A stretch of 64,000 nt of DNA, from the NCBI GenBank assembly GCA_028023455.1, contig JAQFVV010000013.1, positions 13,778,258 through 13,842,257 on the forward strand. The letters run 5' to 3'. This document shows, piece by piece, positions 49,190 through 59,264 of this stretch (position 1 is its first letter; each line of letters begins with the position of its first letter). The notes beneath the pieces were generated by a model. It saw only the letters and a program-made list of their open reading frames with translations, was not told where the DNA came from and did no database searches. The stretch comes from Epiperipatus broadwayi (lineage: Eukaryota; Onychophora; Udeonychophora; Euonychophora; Peripatidae). The position numbers and the translations under genes are program-made.

Positions 49190-50830
49190 CTAATTAATTC
49201 TATTGTGTAAAATGGAAATGATTATTTTAATTAGTCCAAGTGAACTAGTCTTTGGGCATTGCAAAATGTATAATTAAAGGTCAGCTAGGAGAGAAAAAAA
49301 CAATAGAAACTAATAGCCAATAAAAGAAATCCTTCAGGAAATGGACCTCAATGAAAAGACTATCATCATCCTGACATAATGTCCACACGGTCCGAAAGTC
49401 TAATATAAAAGGAAAAGTTTGGGGAAAAAAAGATAAAGATGTGAAAGCAGAGGTGTGCTATATGTATTAGTGTGGAGAGAGTTGAAGGAGAAGGGATTGA
49501 AAAGACACACTCTTCAATCCCTTCAGTTTTGCTAAAAAAAAAAGAAAGAGAAATGATCAGTCATTTTCCTATATTGCAGACCATAGGACATTGGAGGAAT
49601 TAACGCTGGATCCCAAATTGCAAGAAACTGTAAAGAATGAACTTTTCTAAAACAGTAAGAACTATATAACTAATGAACATTATCAAAACAGTAAGAACTT
49701 TAATTCCAAAACCTTTTCAGTATTTAATAGAAATAGAATCCTATCTGACCAATGTAAATTATTATTAATAACTAATTTTATTTGATGTATTTTTTAAAAG
49801 TCATTTCAATTAAGTTATTTGTTTTGTTCTTTTGAGTTTTTACTATGATTTTTTTTTTTTTGTTAAACAACTTTTAATAAATGTTAAATTTAAGTTGGGT
49901 GTAAATGGCTGCATATATTCATAAAGTTATGTTAGTTTAAGGGAGGGTAAATCTTAGGTTATTTGTTTCATAGTTAAATTGGGTTAATCGATTGGATATA
50001 CTGGTGTAATTAGTAAATATAGTATGAAGGTCCACTACATGCAGGATCACATGATACACCACACTTGGTCAATTTAAGTCCTATTTCATAATGACCATCA
50101 GAAGCAGACATATTCCTTGCTCCTTGGATCACCCCATTAGCCTATGGAATGGGATAATAAGCTGGAAAAAAGGACTGCAATCCCTTCCTATGGAGTTTTT
50201 TTTATTGTTCTTCTCACCAGACAGATGTAACATTCCTGTACTAGTCAAGAGACAATTTCTTCTCTATAACCATGCTGTTCAGATGTGCATTCCTGACAGT
50301 ATGGTATTGTGCTGTCATATTCATGCTGCATTGAATACATCGATATATCAGATAGATTGGCGTTAGTTTGACTGTGAACTTTTGGCCTAAGGTTAAATAA
50401 GGGATAGAATTTTTTTTTTCAAATGCAATCTATGTAGTCTATTTATACTTGACATTAATAAAATATTTAAATTCATCTGTACGAACTTCTAAAATAAAAA
50501 CTTAAATTGTAAATTAAAATCTAAAGTAAAGTTATGTTTTATAATAAAAAAAATTAAAGTAAACATACTAAAATAATAATTCTAAATTTATATATGTTTA
50601 ATAAATGTTTGTGTGTGTTATTACTGGCAGTGGCTTCTTTTATTTTTTTAATATAAAATATATATATTTTAATAAATTTATATTTCATAAATCTCTGCGT
50701 CTCTATGAGCTAGTGGCATGGGCTGATGGTCAGAATAAAACATATGTAAAAATTTGGATCTTAACTTTCATATCTGCCTACTATATAAATTTTCCAGGTT
50801 CAAATAGCCCTGTAGCACAGATACGGTGAG
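49190..50830 (+). repeat. Older duplicated segment, second copy
   Basis: Diverged direct paralogue of 32890-34580 (see shared landmarks there). It lies inside what would be intron 1 of the cyclase-like gene. The 91-codon ORF at 50091-50366 is not conserved in the other copy and is not supported. Confidence 0.7.
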
Positions 50831-52349
50831 ACTCATTGATCACCCTGACTGTTATACTACATTATAACTGAAAACATGAGAATGACTTTTTCTTAATATA
50901 GACATAAATAAAAAGCTACAATTTTCTAAAAAAAATTAAATAACAGGAGTTACTCTAAAAATTACTATCTAAGAAAATTGACAAACAAGTAATATCAGGA
51001 ATAAAGATGACCACTGTACTCAAAGACCAATGATGCAATATGGTATTATGCACAGATATTATTTTCTTTAGGCACTAATTCACACAAAGTCACAAAATAT
51101 CAGAACATGATTTATTAGTGATGTACAAATTATTAAATTTGAAAAATTCTAAAACTGGAAAAAACAAATTAACAAAGAATATGAAAGAATAACCAGAAAT
51201 AAAACAATATTTAAAGAGTATGGATGACAAAATAGTTGCTAATTTTATATTTACCAAAATATAATTTGTTTTTCAGAGGAAGTTGCAATAGTAATTTTTT
51301 AGGTTTAATATAATTAATTCCAAAATTTTACCCAACAATGAAACAACACATATCATTGTGAAAATATAGCATCATCTTTCTATTTACTTCATAAAATTCA
51401 AGATAAACTGATTTTCATTTTGGCTATTTTAATATGTGTTTTTATCTCTGGGTTTATTTTATTATAGAAATAAATGAATAAAAGATATAAGACTTTATTA
51501 GTTGTGCGTATTTATTAAAAAAAATAAGTTAAAAATAATATATATATAATATTTTATAATACTTTTATTTACAGTGTAAAAGTAAAAAATAATTTTATTT
51601 TTCAACTATAATCAAGATATTTATTTCAAATTAAATATAAATACCTTAATTGTGGTTGAAAAAATTTTTTTTTGTTTTTTAGTGCACAATAAGTAAACCA
51701 TTTATTAAAAAATGTTATATATATTATTTCTAACTTTTTAGTATTGGATTTTTTTAATAATTATTCTAATTTTCATTAAACCAAAGAATAAAAACAATAT
51801 CACAGTGAATAATATTTGAAAGACAGACATGCATCAAAAATTGATTTCAATATTATTTTGTTTATAAAAGAAGCATTAAAAAAAAAGGACACTTTTATCT
51901 TTTATAATCAACAAAAATTAAGATTTGATTTATTTCTACTTGAATTTTTTGTAAACACTTATTTTTAGTTTTTTAATATATATATATATCATCTCATGCA
52001 CATCATTCAAAATTTACTAACCAATATTAATGTTTGAAAAGTGTCCATCAACACCACTACAGTAAAAAACAAACTTACCATGCTAGAATATTTCAATAAC
52101 ATATTGTTATTAATTTCTAACTTATGTATATTTAAAGAAAATCCATATAATAGAAGTATATCAAAACTTGATTATAAAATTTATTTTAAACAAACAAACA
52201 GAGTTTCTAAGTTAAATAAAAGCATTTAAAAATTATTTAAGAAATACTCTCATTTAAAGCCACTTGAATAATTGATCAATAATATTTATTAAAAATAATG
52301 CAACCCAACAATAGGATTATGAATAAATTATTGTTAAATTTGCTATATC
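50831..52349. other. AT-rich stretch without a recognised gene
   Basis: Only short low-complexity ORFs and short (TA)n tracts are present. Nothing was recognised. Confidence 0.4.
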
Positions 52350-53525
52350 AAAAACTTTCAACAGAAATAGTCTCACCATGGTATATATATATATATTAAA
52401 ATTCCTATTACTGATTTGTATGGGATGAGAACTTGTGAAGTTTTTTTTTCCAGTTTATTCAAGTTAAACGTTCTATTTTTTAAAAAAATTATAATGGCAC
52501 ATACATTCTTCATAAGCATTTTAGTTGATCTAGAATAATGCCATTAAATTCAAACTCAGGCAGTTTTCAGAAGATGGCTATTTGATTATAAATGCATTTT
52601 CTGTAAATGTATTACCAAATAAGTTATCTACAAAGCAACTGTTCCTTTTCTATCAAGGACAATTTATATTTAATCAATTACAATGGCATAATTTTTTAAA
52701 TGGCAATATTTTTCAGCCATGTTAGATATCATAAAGTAAAATGTTTCTTCTGCTTTTTTCAAGAATGAGAGCTACACTGATTTTTTTAAATTCCTAATAC
52801 AGCACTAATGAAAAAATGTGTCACCTTCTTTTACTCTTTTTTTATTAATTCTTTTATATTTTTTAAAATTAAAATATACATTAGCAATTAAAAACTACAA
52901 AACTACAGAATTGTTGAGTGGTCAGCATAGCTGCCTTACAAGTAGTTGTCTTGGGTTTGTGGGTTTGCTTCCCGGCCGATGCTTTGACACATGAAAAAAA
53001 AACTACAAAATAAATTGGAGGTTTTTCTTATCCTTTAATTACTAATACTAACCAAATTTGTAGATTTGTTTTTTGTTATCTGTAAATCTAATTAAATTAA
53101 CTTTGGAAATGCATTTCTATGATAATGATATTACTTACAAGATATTGAAAGCTGTGTCTAAATATTCTACTCTGAAGGACCATATATCTCACTTCCCAGT
53201 AAACAACTTTCAAGATTTTTTCAACTCATGTCTCCAAGAACATATTTAAATTTAAAAAAGTTATTCCAAGCTATTTTGCTTTAATTTAAATGATAATTTA
53301 TGGATCAAGTTTTCTATACATTTTAATAAATGATATGTTTTATTTATATTTATTTATTAATTAAATCCAAGTAAGATCCTTTTATATATTTTCCACATGC
53401 ACACACATGTATGCACATTCAAAAAACAACAGTGCTATTTAAAAGAATTTTAAATGATTTTAATAATTCAATACATGCTTACTACATCAACTATGAATGA
53501 TAGGTGACCACTATATAATCTCCAT
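52350..53525 (+). repeat. Third duplicated pair, first copy (contains a SINE)
   Basis: Direct paralogue of 57450-58390. Shared landmarks are CATTCTTCATAAGCATTTTAG, TATCAAGGA-AATTTATATTT, TTTTTCAGCCATGTTAGA, TTAGCAATTAAAAACTACAA and TATTTAAAAGAATTTTAA. This copy carries an extra SINE at 52903-52998. No conserved ORF was found. Confidence 0.85.
52891..53010 (+). mobile_element. tRNA-derived SINE with target duplication and an empty site at 58010
   Basis: AAAACTACAAAA occurs at 52891-52902 and 52999-53010. The paralogous sequence at about 58009-58025 has a single AAAACTACAAAATAAATTG, proving insertion after the segment duplicated. The body reads TTGTTGAGTGGTCAGCATAG (A box), CTGCCTTACAAGTAG (anticodon TAC as in the copy at 43404), a degraded B box (GGGTTTGCTTCC), CCGGCCGATGCTTTGACACA and an A-rich tail. 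The 5' acceptor strand is damaged. Confidence 0.9.
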
Positions 53526-53586
53526 TTAAAAAATGAGACAATAAAAACAAATATCTTGTTTCTCATTTCATCCTTTTTAGATTGAT

Positions 53587-53768
53587 TTTATTGGTACAGT
53601 ATTCTTCTCACATTACATTCACATTTTCTTGTAGATTGATGAAAATTTCATCAATAATTGTAGCACAAATTAATGTCTGCTGTTGCCTGGCTCTATCCAC
53701 AGTAGTTAACCACATGCACAATCGCACAATAAGTCCATTTGAGCCATCTGCCAAATAGCAAAGCTGAC
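53587..53768 (-). CDS. Candidate 3'-terminal exon of an unidentified minus-strand gene
   Basis: On the minus strand, TTTTGCTGTAG at 53779-53769 is a plausible splice acceptor. From 53768 one frame stays open for about 53 codons to TGA (53610-53608), while the other two close within about 25. AATAAA, a poly(A) signal, lies at 53592-53587, only 15 bases past the stop. The peptide contains QLCYLADGSNGLIVRLCMW, then a TVDRARQQQ segment, and ends IFINLQENVNVM. Local G+C is well above background and the codons are mixed, unlike chance AT-rich ORFs. I do not recognise the family. Upstream exons should lie at higher coordinates; none was found convincingly. The phase at the acceptor is 2 (two bases before the first full codon). 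Confidence 0.45.
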
Positions 53769-53770
53769 CT

Positions 53771-54399
53771 ACAGCAAAATAATAGTGATCATGAATATAC
53801 TAGAATTTTTAGGGTATATATTCAACCCTCATACATATACTGAAACTATGTCACAAGTGTAGCCTTATAACTTTTATAATTAATAATAAAAAATAGACCA
53901 GTCACTGATTGGGATATGCAATAAGAATCATAATACCTCTACTGGGTAACCATCTGTAATAAATGAAGGAATAATTTCCCTCAAAAATAAAGGATGTGGC
54001 TTCATTATAAATTACCACCATTTATATTGAGTAAGTACAATTTTTCCAACCTAGTATACACATCAACCCAATAAGATGAATCACTCATAACTTCATGAAT
54101 CTTTCAAATAAATGCAAAGCCTAGCGTAATATTTAATTTTTATTTTCCTACTTGGATATCTTCAATAGTCAAGCATTATATTTCTATTTCTGCCACAATA
54201 AATTATATTTCAGAAAAAAAAAAACTTGTTGCACTGGTTATCTAGACATATTCTAAAAATCATTGTATAAATTTAAAAAAATTACTGTATGTAACATGGT
54301 CAAAATCATTAATATCAAACACTATAACCTTATTTTTTTAAAACGAATTCTTTAAGTCTGAAGTTGTCACCATTTCAGACTTTCCTTATTCAGTTAAGA
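53771..54399. other. AT-rich stretch, possible intron of the minus-strand gene
   Basis: No further exon-like block was recognised next to the candidate terminal exon. Confidence 0.35.
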
Positions 54400-55345
54400 T
54401 TTAATTTTTATCTCTTTCTCAGTATTTTTGAAATGATATTAGTGAACTTATTTTAGATAACCAGAAAATTTTATCATTCACTTTTTCCCTCTCAACAGCA
54501 GGATCATAGCTACATCCAACTATATGTGACACACATTTGGTTGGAACTTCATAATATTTTACAGATGCTTCATCTGTTTGCTCTTTAAACAGACCAATCT
54601 TTAAGAACTGATTTATTTATACTGGGGTTGATTTCTCCAAAACTACTATGTTTAATATCTGTCATTGCAGATTCTATTTCTTTATTTTTCCCATAACCAA
54701 CCTTATGATTGTTTAATGCTAGGTGTTTCAGCTTCATGTTCTTCACTTCTTCTTTTATCTTTCCTTATTCAGCTTTTACAAACCAAATGTATCATATTTG
54801 CTTTAATTTTTTTATCTGTTTTCTAATTCTAGAAGTGATATAAGTTTAGTTCTTTCAGATTGCTTCCTTGACTGGTCATGCATACTTGTATTTAGTGCAT
54901 TCAGCATTGCAACTACATCCTTTAACTCTCCAGTTACTTCCACATTTTCTTGTATCTCATTTACTGATTTCTTATTTATCTATTCCTTGGGTATTTATTC
55001 TTTTCTATTTTGTCATTACATTTCTTGCTTCTTTTTCAGCTGATTGAATCTCTTCTTACATTTCCCAGAAAATGTCTCTCTCTTGTACTCTCCTCTTATT
55101 TCTTTACTAACTTCTTTGATCATTTGTTGAGTTTCCTCAAACTTAATATCATTTTTTGTTACCACACATTGGTTTTTTATTTATTTTCTGGTAGCCTTCT
55201 TTGATTAAGTATTACCTTTACATGCCAACAATGAGTGGTGTTACTTCAACACATTTAATCTTTGTTTGTTCTACCTCCAATTCTATTGGCTGTTTTGTTT
55301 CTTGTATCACTGTTTTTTTCTATAATTAACTCTTTTTCCATTTTT
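54400..55345 (-). pseudogene. Decayed protein-coding remnant, family unknown
   Basis: The minus strand from about 55345 to 54400 gives protein-like readings broken by many stops and frameshifts. They begin MEKELIIEKNS and TKQPIELEVEQTKIKCVEV, then a Lys/Glu-rich helical stretch, GELKDVVAMLNALNTS, EINPSINKSVLKDWS, and ASVKYYEVPTKCVSHIVG with YDPAVEREKVNDKIFWLS. The composition suggests a coiled-coil or nucleic-acid-binding protein such as a retroelement ORF1/gag or another transposon protein. No catalytic motif is visible. It is in the same orientation as the candidate exon at 53587-53768, but frame breaks inside continuous similarity argue against it being that gene's exons. Confidence 0.45.
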
Positions 55346-55836
55346 TAAATGATCTTGTGATCTTCTAATTTATATGTCTATTATTACTATTTATTTGATC
55401 TTTGCAAGAATAAACAAACAATAACCCTATTATTATATAAATTCAGATACATGGTTTAGTGCATTAATCCTTATCATAAACATGCAAACCTCTCCATAAA
55501 TATGCCTGAACACACACCTATGCTAATTTTTAGCATTTTTTCAACTTAATCCTTTATTTCTATATCCCTTTCACATTACTGCTCACTAACTAGTTCTTAT
55601 AATTAATATATGTGCCAGTCTCAACTTTCATTCCAAATGACATGGTTTTCCTATTTCAAAGCACTTATTTTAATAAACTTTATATATATGATAAACAAAA
55701 ATATATATATATATATATATATATTAGTAATAATAACAAGTCAGATGTCACATGACTTATATATAGCTTGCACTTACAAATATGTAAAATTAAGAGCGTG
55801 CTAATAGCTCTAAACAAGCTTTTTTATATATATATA
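55346..55836. other. AT-rich stretch with (TA)n tracts
   Basis: (TA)n tracts near 55700-55725 and 55823-55838. No gene was recognised. The 64-codon ORF at 55610-55804 runs through a TA tract. Confidence 0.45.
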
Positions 55837-56604
55837 TAAATTTATAAATAAATATTAGAAAATACAGTACTTAAAAGATGATAAAAATATATCTATAACT
55901 ATCACTTAGAAGTGCTTTCAATTACCTTTGTAGTTTTTATCAACTAATACTTTTAAAATGTCAGCTTTCCCATAATTCCATGATGTCAACTTTCCCATAA
56001 TTTTGTGATCTTAACATTTGCTGCTTGCCTATTAATTAAATTTTGCTTGTGTTTATATATTAACATCACTTCTTTAATTTTTCTTTTATTAGTATTTCTT
56101 TCAGTTTCCAGTATTTTTACATTACTATAATTAAAATCAAAACCATATATACATGATTTATTATGGTCATAAAAGACAGAAGCTGATAAATTATCATTAT
56201 TTTTATAATTTTGTTTTGTATTTTGAACCCTTTTTAATAATAACAAGTGCTCTTTTGTTCTTTTTTCCAATGTGTACCTTGATTCACCTATATATCCACT
56301 GCTACTCCTACATGTCGATTTGTAAATGATACAATTTTTATTTGTTAATAAAGTCTTATCTTTTGAATTATTTATTAATTTATTTAATATAGGTGGTACA
56401 CAAAATGCAACATCACATATACCTTTAAAATTTTCTTAATGAAATTTGCTTGTTGATTTATGGAATTATGGGAAAGCTCATATTTTAAAAGTATTAGTTG
56501 ATAAAAACTACAAAGATAGTTGAAAGCATGTCTAAGTGACAGTTATAGATATATTTTTATAAACTTTTAAGTACTGTATTTTCTAATATTTATTTATAAA
56601 TTTA
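55837..56604 (-). mobile_element. Penelope-like element fragment with inverted terminal repeats
   Basis: 55837-55980 and 56461-56604 are reverse complements of equal length (144 bp) with few differences. Between them the minus strand carries the PLE GIY-YIG region. The left repeat ends just past the coding stop, and a short duplicated phrase (CTTTCCCATAATT, at about 55966 and 55991) marks the junction. This is the inverted-pLTR layout of a 5'-truncated PLE. It is a different subfamily from 41821-44597 but the same as 58454-59264. Confidence 0.85.
55986..56435 (-). pseudogene. GIY-YIG endonuclease domain of the Penelope-like element, frame intact
   Basis: An uninterrupted 149-codon frame runs from a stop upstream (56438-56436) to the stop at 55988-55986. 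In order it shows FCVPPILNKLINN, the linker before the nuclease, then NCIIYKSTC with the Cys pair characteristic of PLE nucleases. GYIGES, the YIG half of the motif, follows, then LEKRTKEH carrying the catalytic Arg. Next come SASVFYDHNKSC with a conserved His, GFDFNYSNVKILETE with the conserved Glu, and NLINRQAANVK near the end. All expected nuclease residues appear present. No start codon or reverse transcriptase precedes it, so it is a truncated piece rather than a working gene. The open frame despite truncation suggests a fairly young insertion. Confidence 0.85.
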
Positions 56605-57449
56605 CATATATTATTTTGAAGAAATACAGACATTGATTTGTAATATATATATATAATTCAGGCACATAGATATTACAGTACCATTAATGTATTATAATGT
56701 ATTTTTTAAAAAATTATATTTATGTGTTCACTAAAATTTAGTCACTTTTTTATATTTCATTTTCTCAATGTATATTTTTATATACACATATTTTCAAGCT
56801 ACATTAGATAGTCATTTTTGTCCTGAATTTTGCAGCAAAATGGATTATTCTGGCCACAGTTGGCTCACTATTTTATTATACCAGTAATCTGGAAAGACTG
56901 TCTTTAAATATGATTAATCAATGCAACTTTCTTAGTGTCATATATAAAGTACATAAGAATATAGATGATTGAACTTAAAACAAGTTATCTTTTTTAATCA
57001 TCTTTACAAAATCAACATTAATGATTCAAAATAGGTTTACTACTCAAAAATAATTTAATTTAAATAAAAAAGGCATGTATTTTAGTGTTTACTCAGGTAA
57101 CTATGCTGAATAAACCAATTTAAAATACAATATCCCTCAATTCATGATAATATTCTGCATAGTCTCAATGGTTAAACATTCTAATTTTTTTTTTTTTAGT
57201 TTTTGATAAACACAGAACTGATATGTATTAATATGAACATTTGAAATGCAAGCAGTTATATAAAAGGGCATTGACAATTTGAATCTTGAAAATGAATAAC
57301 CAATAATTTAAATTATAATTGACTCACACATTTATACACTAACTAATCATATAAAAGAATGAATAAATAAAAGTAACTTAGCAACTAATTATATATAAAA
57401 TCTTTCTAATAAAGTAATCATATTATGGTATCTTAAGGCCTTTTCAAAT
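56605..57449. other. AT-rich stretch without a recognised gene
   Basis: No gene, RNA or repeat family member was recognised. Confidence 0.4.
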
Positions 57450-58390
57450 TTTTTAAGTTTCAATAAGTCTTACCATGATATGTTTTTTAAAACTTTAATT
57501 ATTGATCATAGTGGGGTGAAAACTTGTGTTTCTTTTTTCAATTTATTCAAGTTAGATGTTCTGTTTTCAAAAAAATGATAGGGGCACACACATTCTTCAT
57601 AAGCATTTTAGTTGATCCAGAGTTATGGTATTAGATTCAAATTCATTCAATCTTTTACCAAGATGGCTGGCTACATGAATATGGTGAGTTGGCATACTTT
57701 AGATTAATTAACAATGCACTTTCTGTATTTGTATTAACAAGAAATAGTTATTATCCATAAAGCAAATGTTCCATTTCTATCAAGGATAATTTATATTTAA
57801 TCAATAATAGCTGCAAAATTTTCCAAACAGTGATATATTTTTCAGCCATGTTAGAGTTTCTTCTCTTTCAAAAAATCACAACTATACTGATTTTTTAAAA
57901 TCCCCAGTCTAGCACTAACGAATGAATGTGCTACATCTTTCCTTTAATTTCTTTTTTATGAATTCTTTAATTTTTTAAAAAACTAAGATACACAATACAT
58001 TAGCAATTAAAAACTACAAAATAAATTGAATGATTTTTTGTATCTGTTAATTATTAATATTAATTAGATTTGTAGATTCATTTTTGTTATCTACAAATTT
58101 AATCAAATTAACTTCTTTTTCTAAAAAAAAATAATTATTTCAAGGTCTTTTGTTTTACACCAAATGATCTTACATGGATTAAATTCTTCTATTAAAATTC
58201 ATTTAAATGAATGATATATTTAATTTATTTGCTTATTGAATCTAAGTAAGATGCTTTTGTATATCACACCCATGCACACACTTACATGCACATTCAAGAA
58301 AAAACAATACTATTTAAAAGAATTTTAACAAACCAATGCATGCTTACTATATCAACTATGTATACTGTGTAACCACTATAATATATATTG
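57450..58390 (+). repeat. Third duplicated pair, second copy (SINE-free)
   Basis: Direct paralogue of 52350-53525 without the SINE; it preserves the empty site near 58010. It ends about 60 bases before the PLE palindrome at 58454. Confidence 0.85.
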
Positions 58391-58568
58391 TTGATTGTTA
58401 TTGATATTGGTTTTGTCTAAGTGTTGACTGATTTTAATTATATATATATATATGTAATTATACAACTGAATATTTGTAAATACAGTAACTAAATAATTAA
58501 AAAATCTTATTCACTTAGGAGTGCTTTCGATTATCCCAGTAATCTGTGTCAACTAAAGCTTTGAAATG

Positions 58569-58845
58569 CTAACTTTCCCACAATTCTGTGATTTTAACAT
58601 TTGCTGCTTGCCTGTTAATTAAGTCATGTTTATATTTGTATATTAGCATAGCTACCTTTATTTTTCTTTTATTGTTATTTTTTTCAATTTGCAATATTTT
58701 TACACTGTTAAAATTGAAGTCAAAACCATAAATACATGATTTATTATGGTCATAAAAAACAGATGCTGAAATATTATTATATACTATGCAATTTTGTTTC
58801 GATTTCTGAACATGTTTTAATAATAGCAAGTGTTCTTTTTTCCAA
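58569..58845 (-). pseudogene. GIY-YIG C-terminal fragment, left arm of the palindrome
   Basis: Reads KEHLLLLKHVQKSKQN, SASVFYDHNKSC, GFDFNFNSVKIL and INRQAANVKITELWES, then stop. It matches the C-terminal two thirds of the domain at 55986-56435. The N-terminal GYIG half is absent because the palindrome turns around just upstream. An 8-bp deletion near the turn shifts the frame relative to the right arm. Confidence 0.8.
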
Positions 58846-58865
58846 TGTATATCTAGATTCATCTT

Positions 58866-59133
58866 TTGGAAAAAAGAACTAAAGAACACTTGCTATTATT
58901 AAAATGTGTTCGGAAATCGAAGCAAAATTGCATAGTAGATAATAATATTTCAGCACCTGTTTTTTACGACCATAATAAATCATGTATTTATGGTTTTGAC
59001 TTCAATTTTAACAGTGTATGTAAAAATATTGTGAATTGAAAAAAATAACAATAAAAGAAAAAGGAAGCTATGCTAATATACAAATATAAACATGACTTAA
59101 TTAACAGGCAAGCAGCAAACGTTAAGATCATGG
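58866..59133 (+). pseudogene. GIY-YIG C-terminal fragment, right arm of the palindrome
   Basis: Begins LEKRTKEHLLLLKC in frame, retaining the residues lost in the left arm, then APVFYDHNKSC and GFDFNFNSV. A 2-3 base insertion follows that breaks the frame at about 59025. The remaining sequence through AGCAGCAAACGTTAAGATC still matches the left arm in DNA. Confidence 0.78.
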
Positions 59134-59264
59134 AATTGTGGAAAGTTAGCATTTCAAAGCTTTAGCTGGCACAGATTAATGGGATAATCGAAAGCGCTCC
59201 TAAGTGGATAAAATTTTTTAATCATTTAGTTACTGTATTTACAAATATTCGGTTGTATAATTAC

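Larger units (their letters stand above)
58454..59264. mobile_element. Head-to-head PLE palindrome
   Basis: 58454-58845 and 58866-59264 are near-identical reverse complements (arms about 392 and 399 bp) around a spacer of only 20 bp. Each arm holds the C-terminal half of the same PLE GIY-YIG domain plus its 3' flank, reading outward from the centre. Arms differ by a few percent and by an 8-bp block (CTAAAGAA-like) kept only in the right arm. The sequence is the same subfamily as 55837-56604. Its origin is either inverted-pLTR formation during target-primed synthesis or a later inverted duplication. Confidence 0.88.

Noticed and set aside
33840-50366. ORFs at 33840-34022 and 50091-50366 in the duplicated pair
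   Set aside because: They lie at similar places in paralogous segments but their translations do not match, so coding is not conserved.
59140-59200. Hammerhead reading around GATAATCGAAAGC in the PLE palindrome flank
   Set aside because: A short stem followed by GAAAGC is present in this PLE subfamily, but there is no CUGAUGA-like core at the right place.
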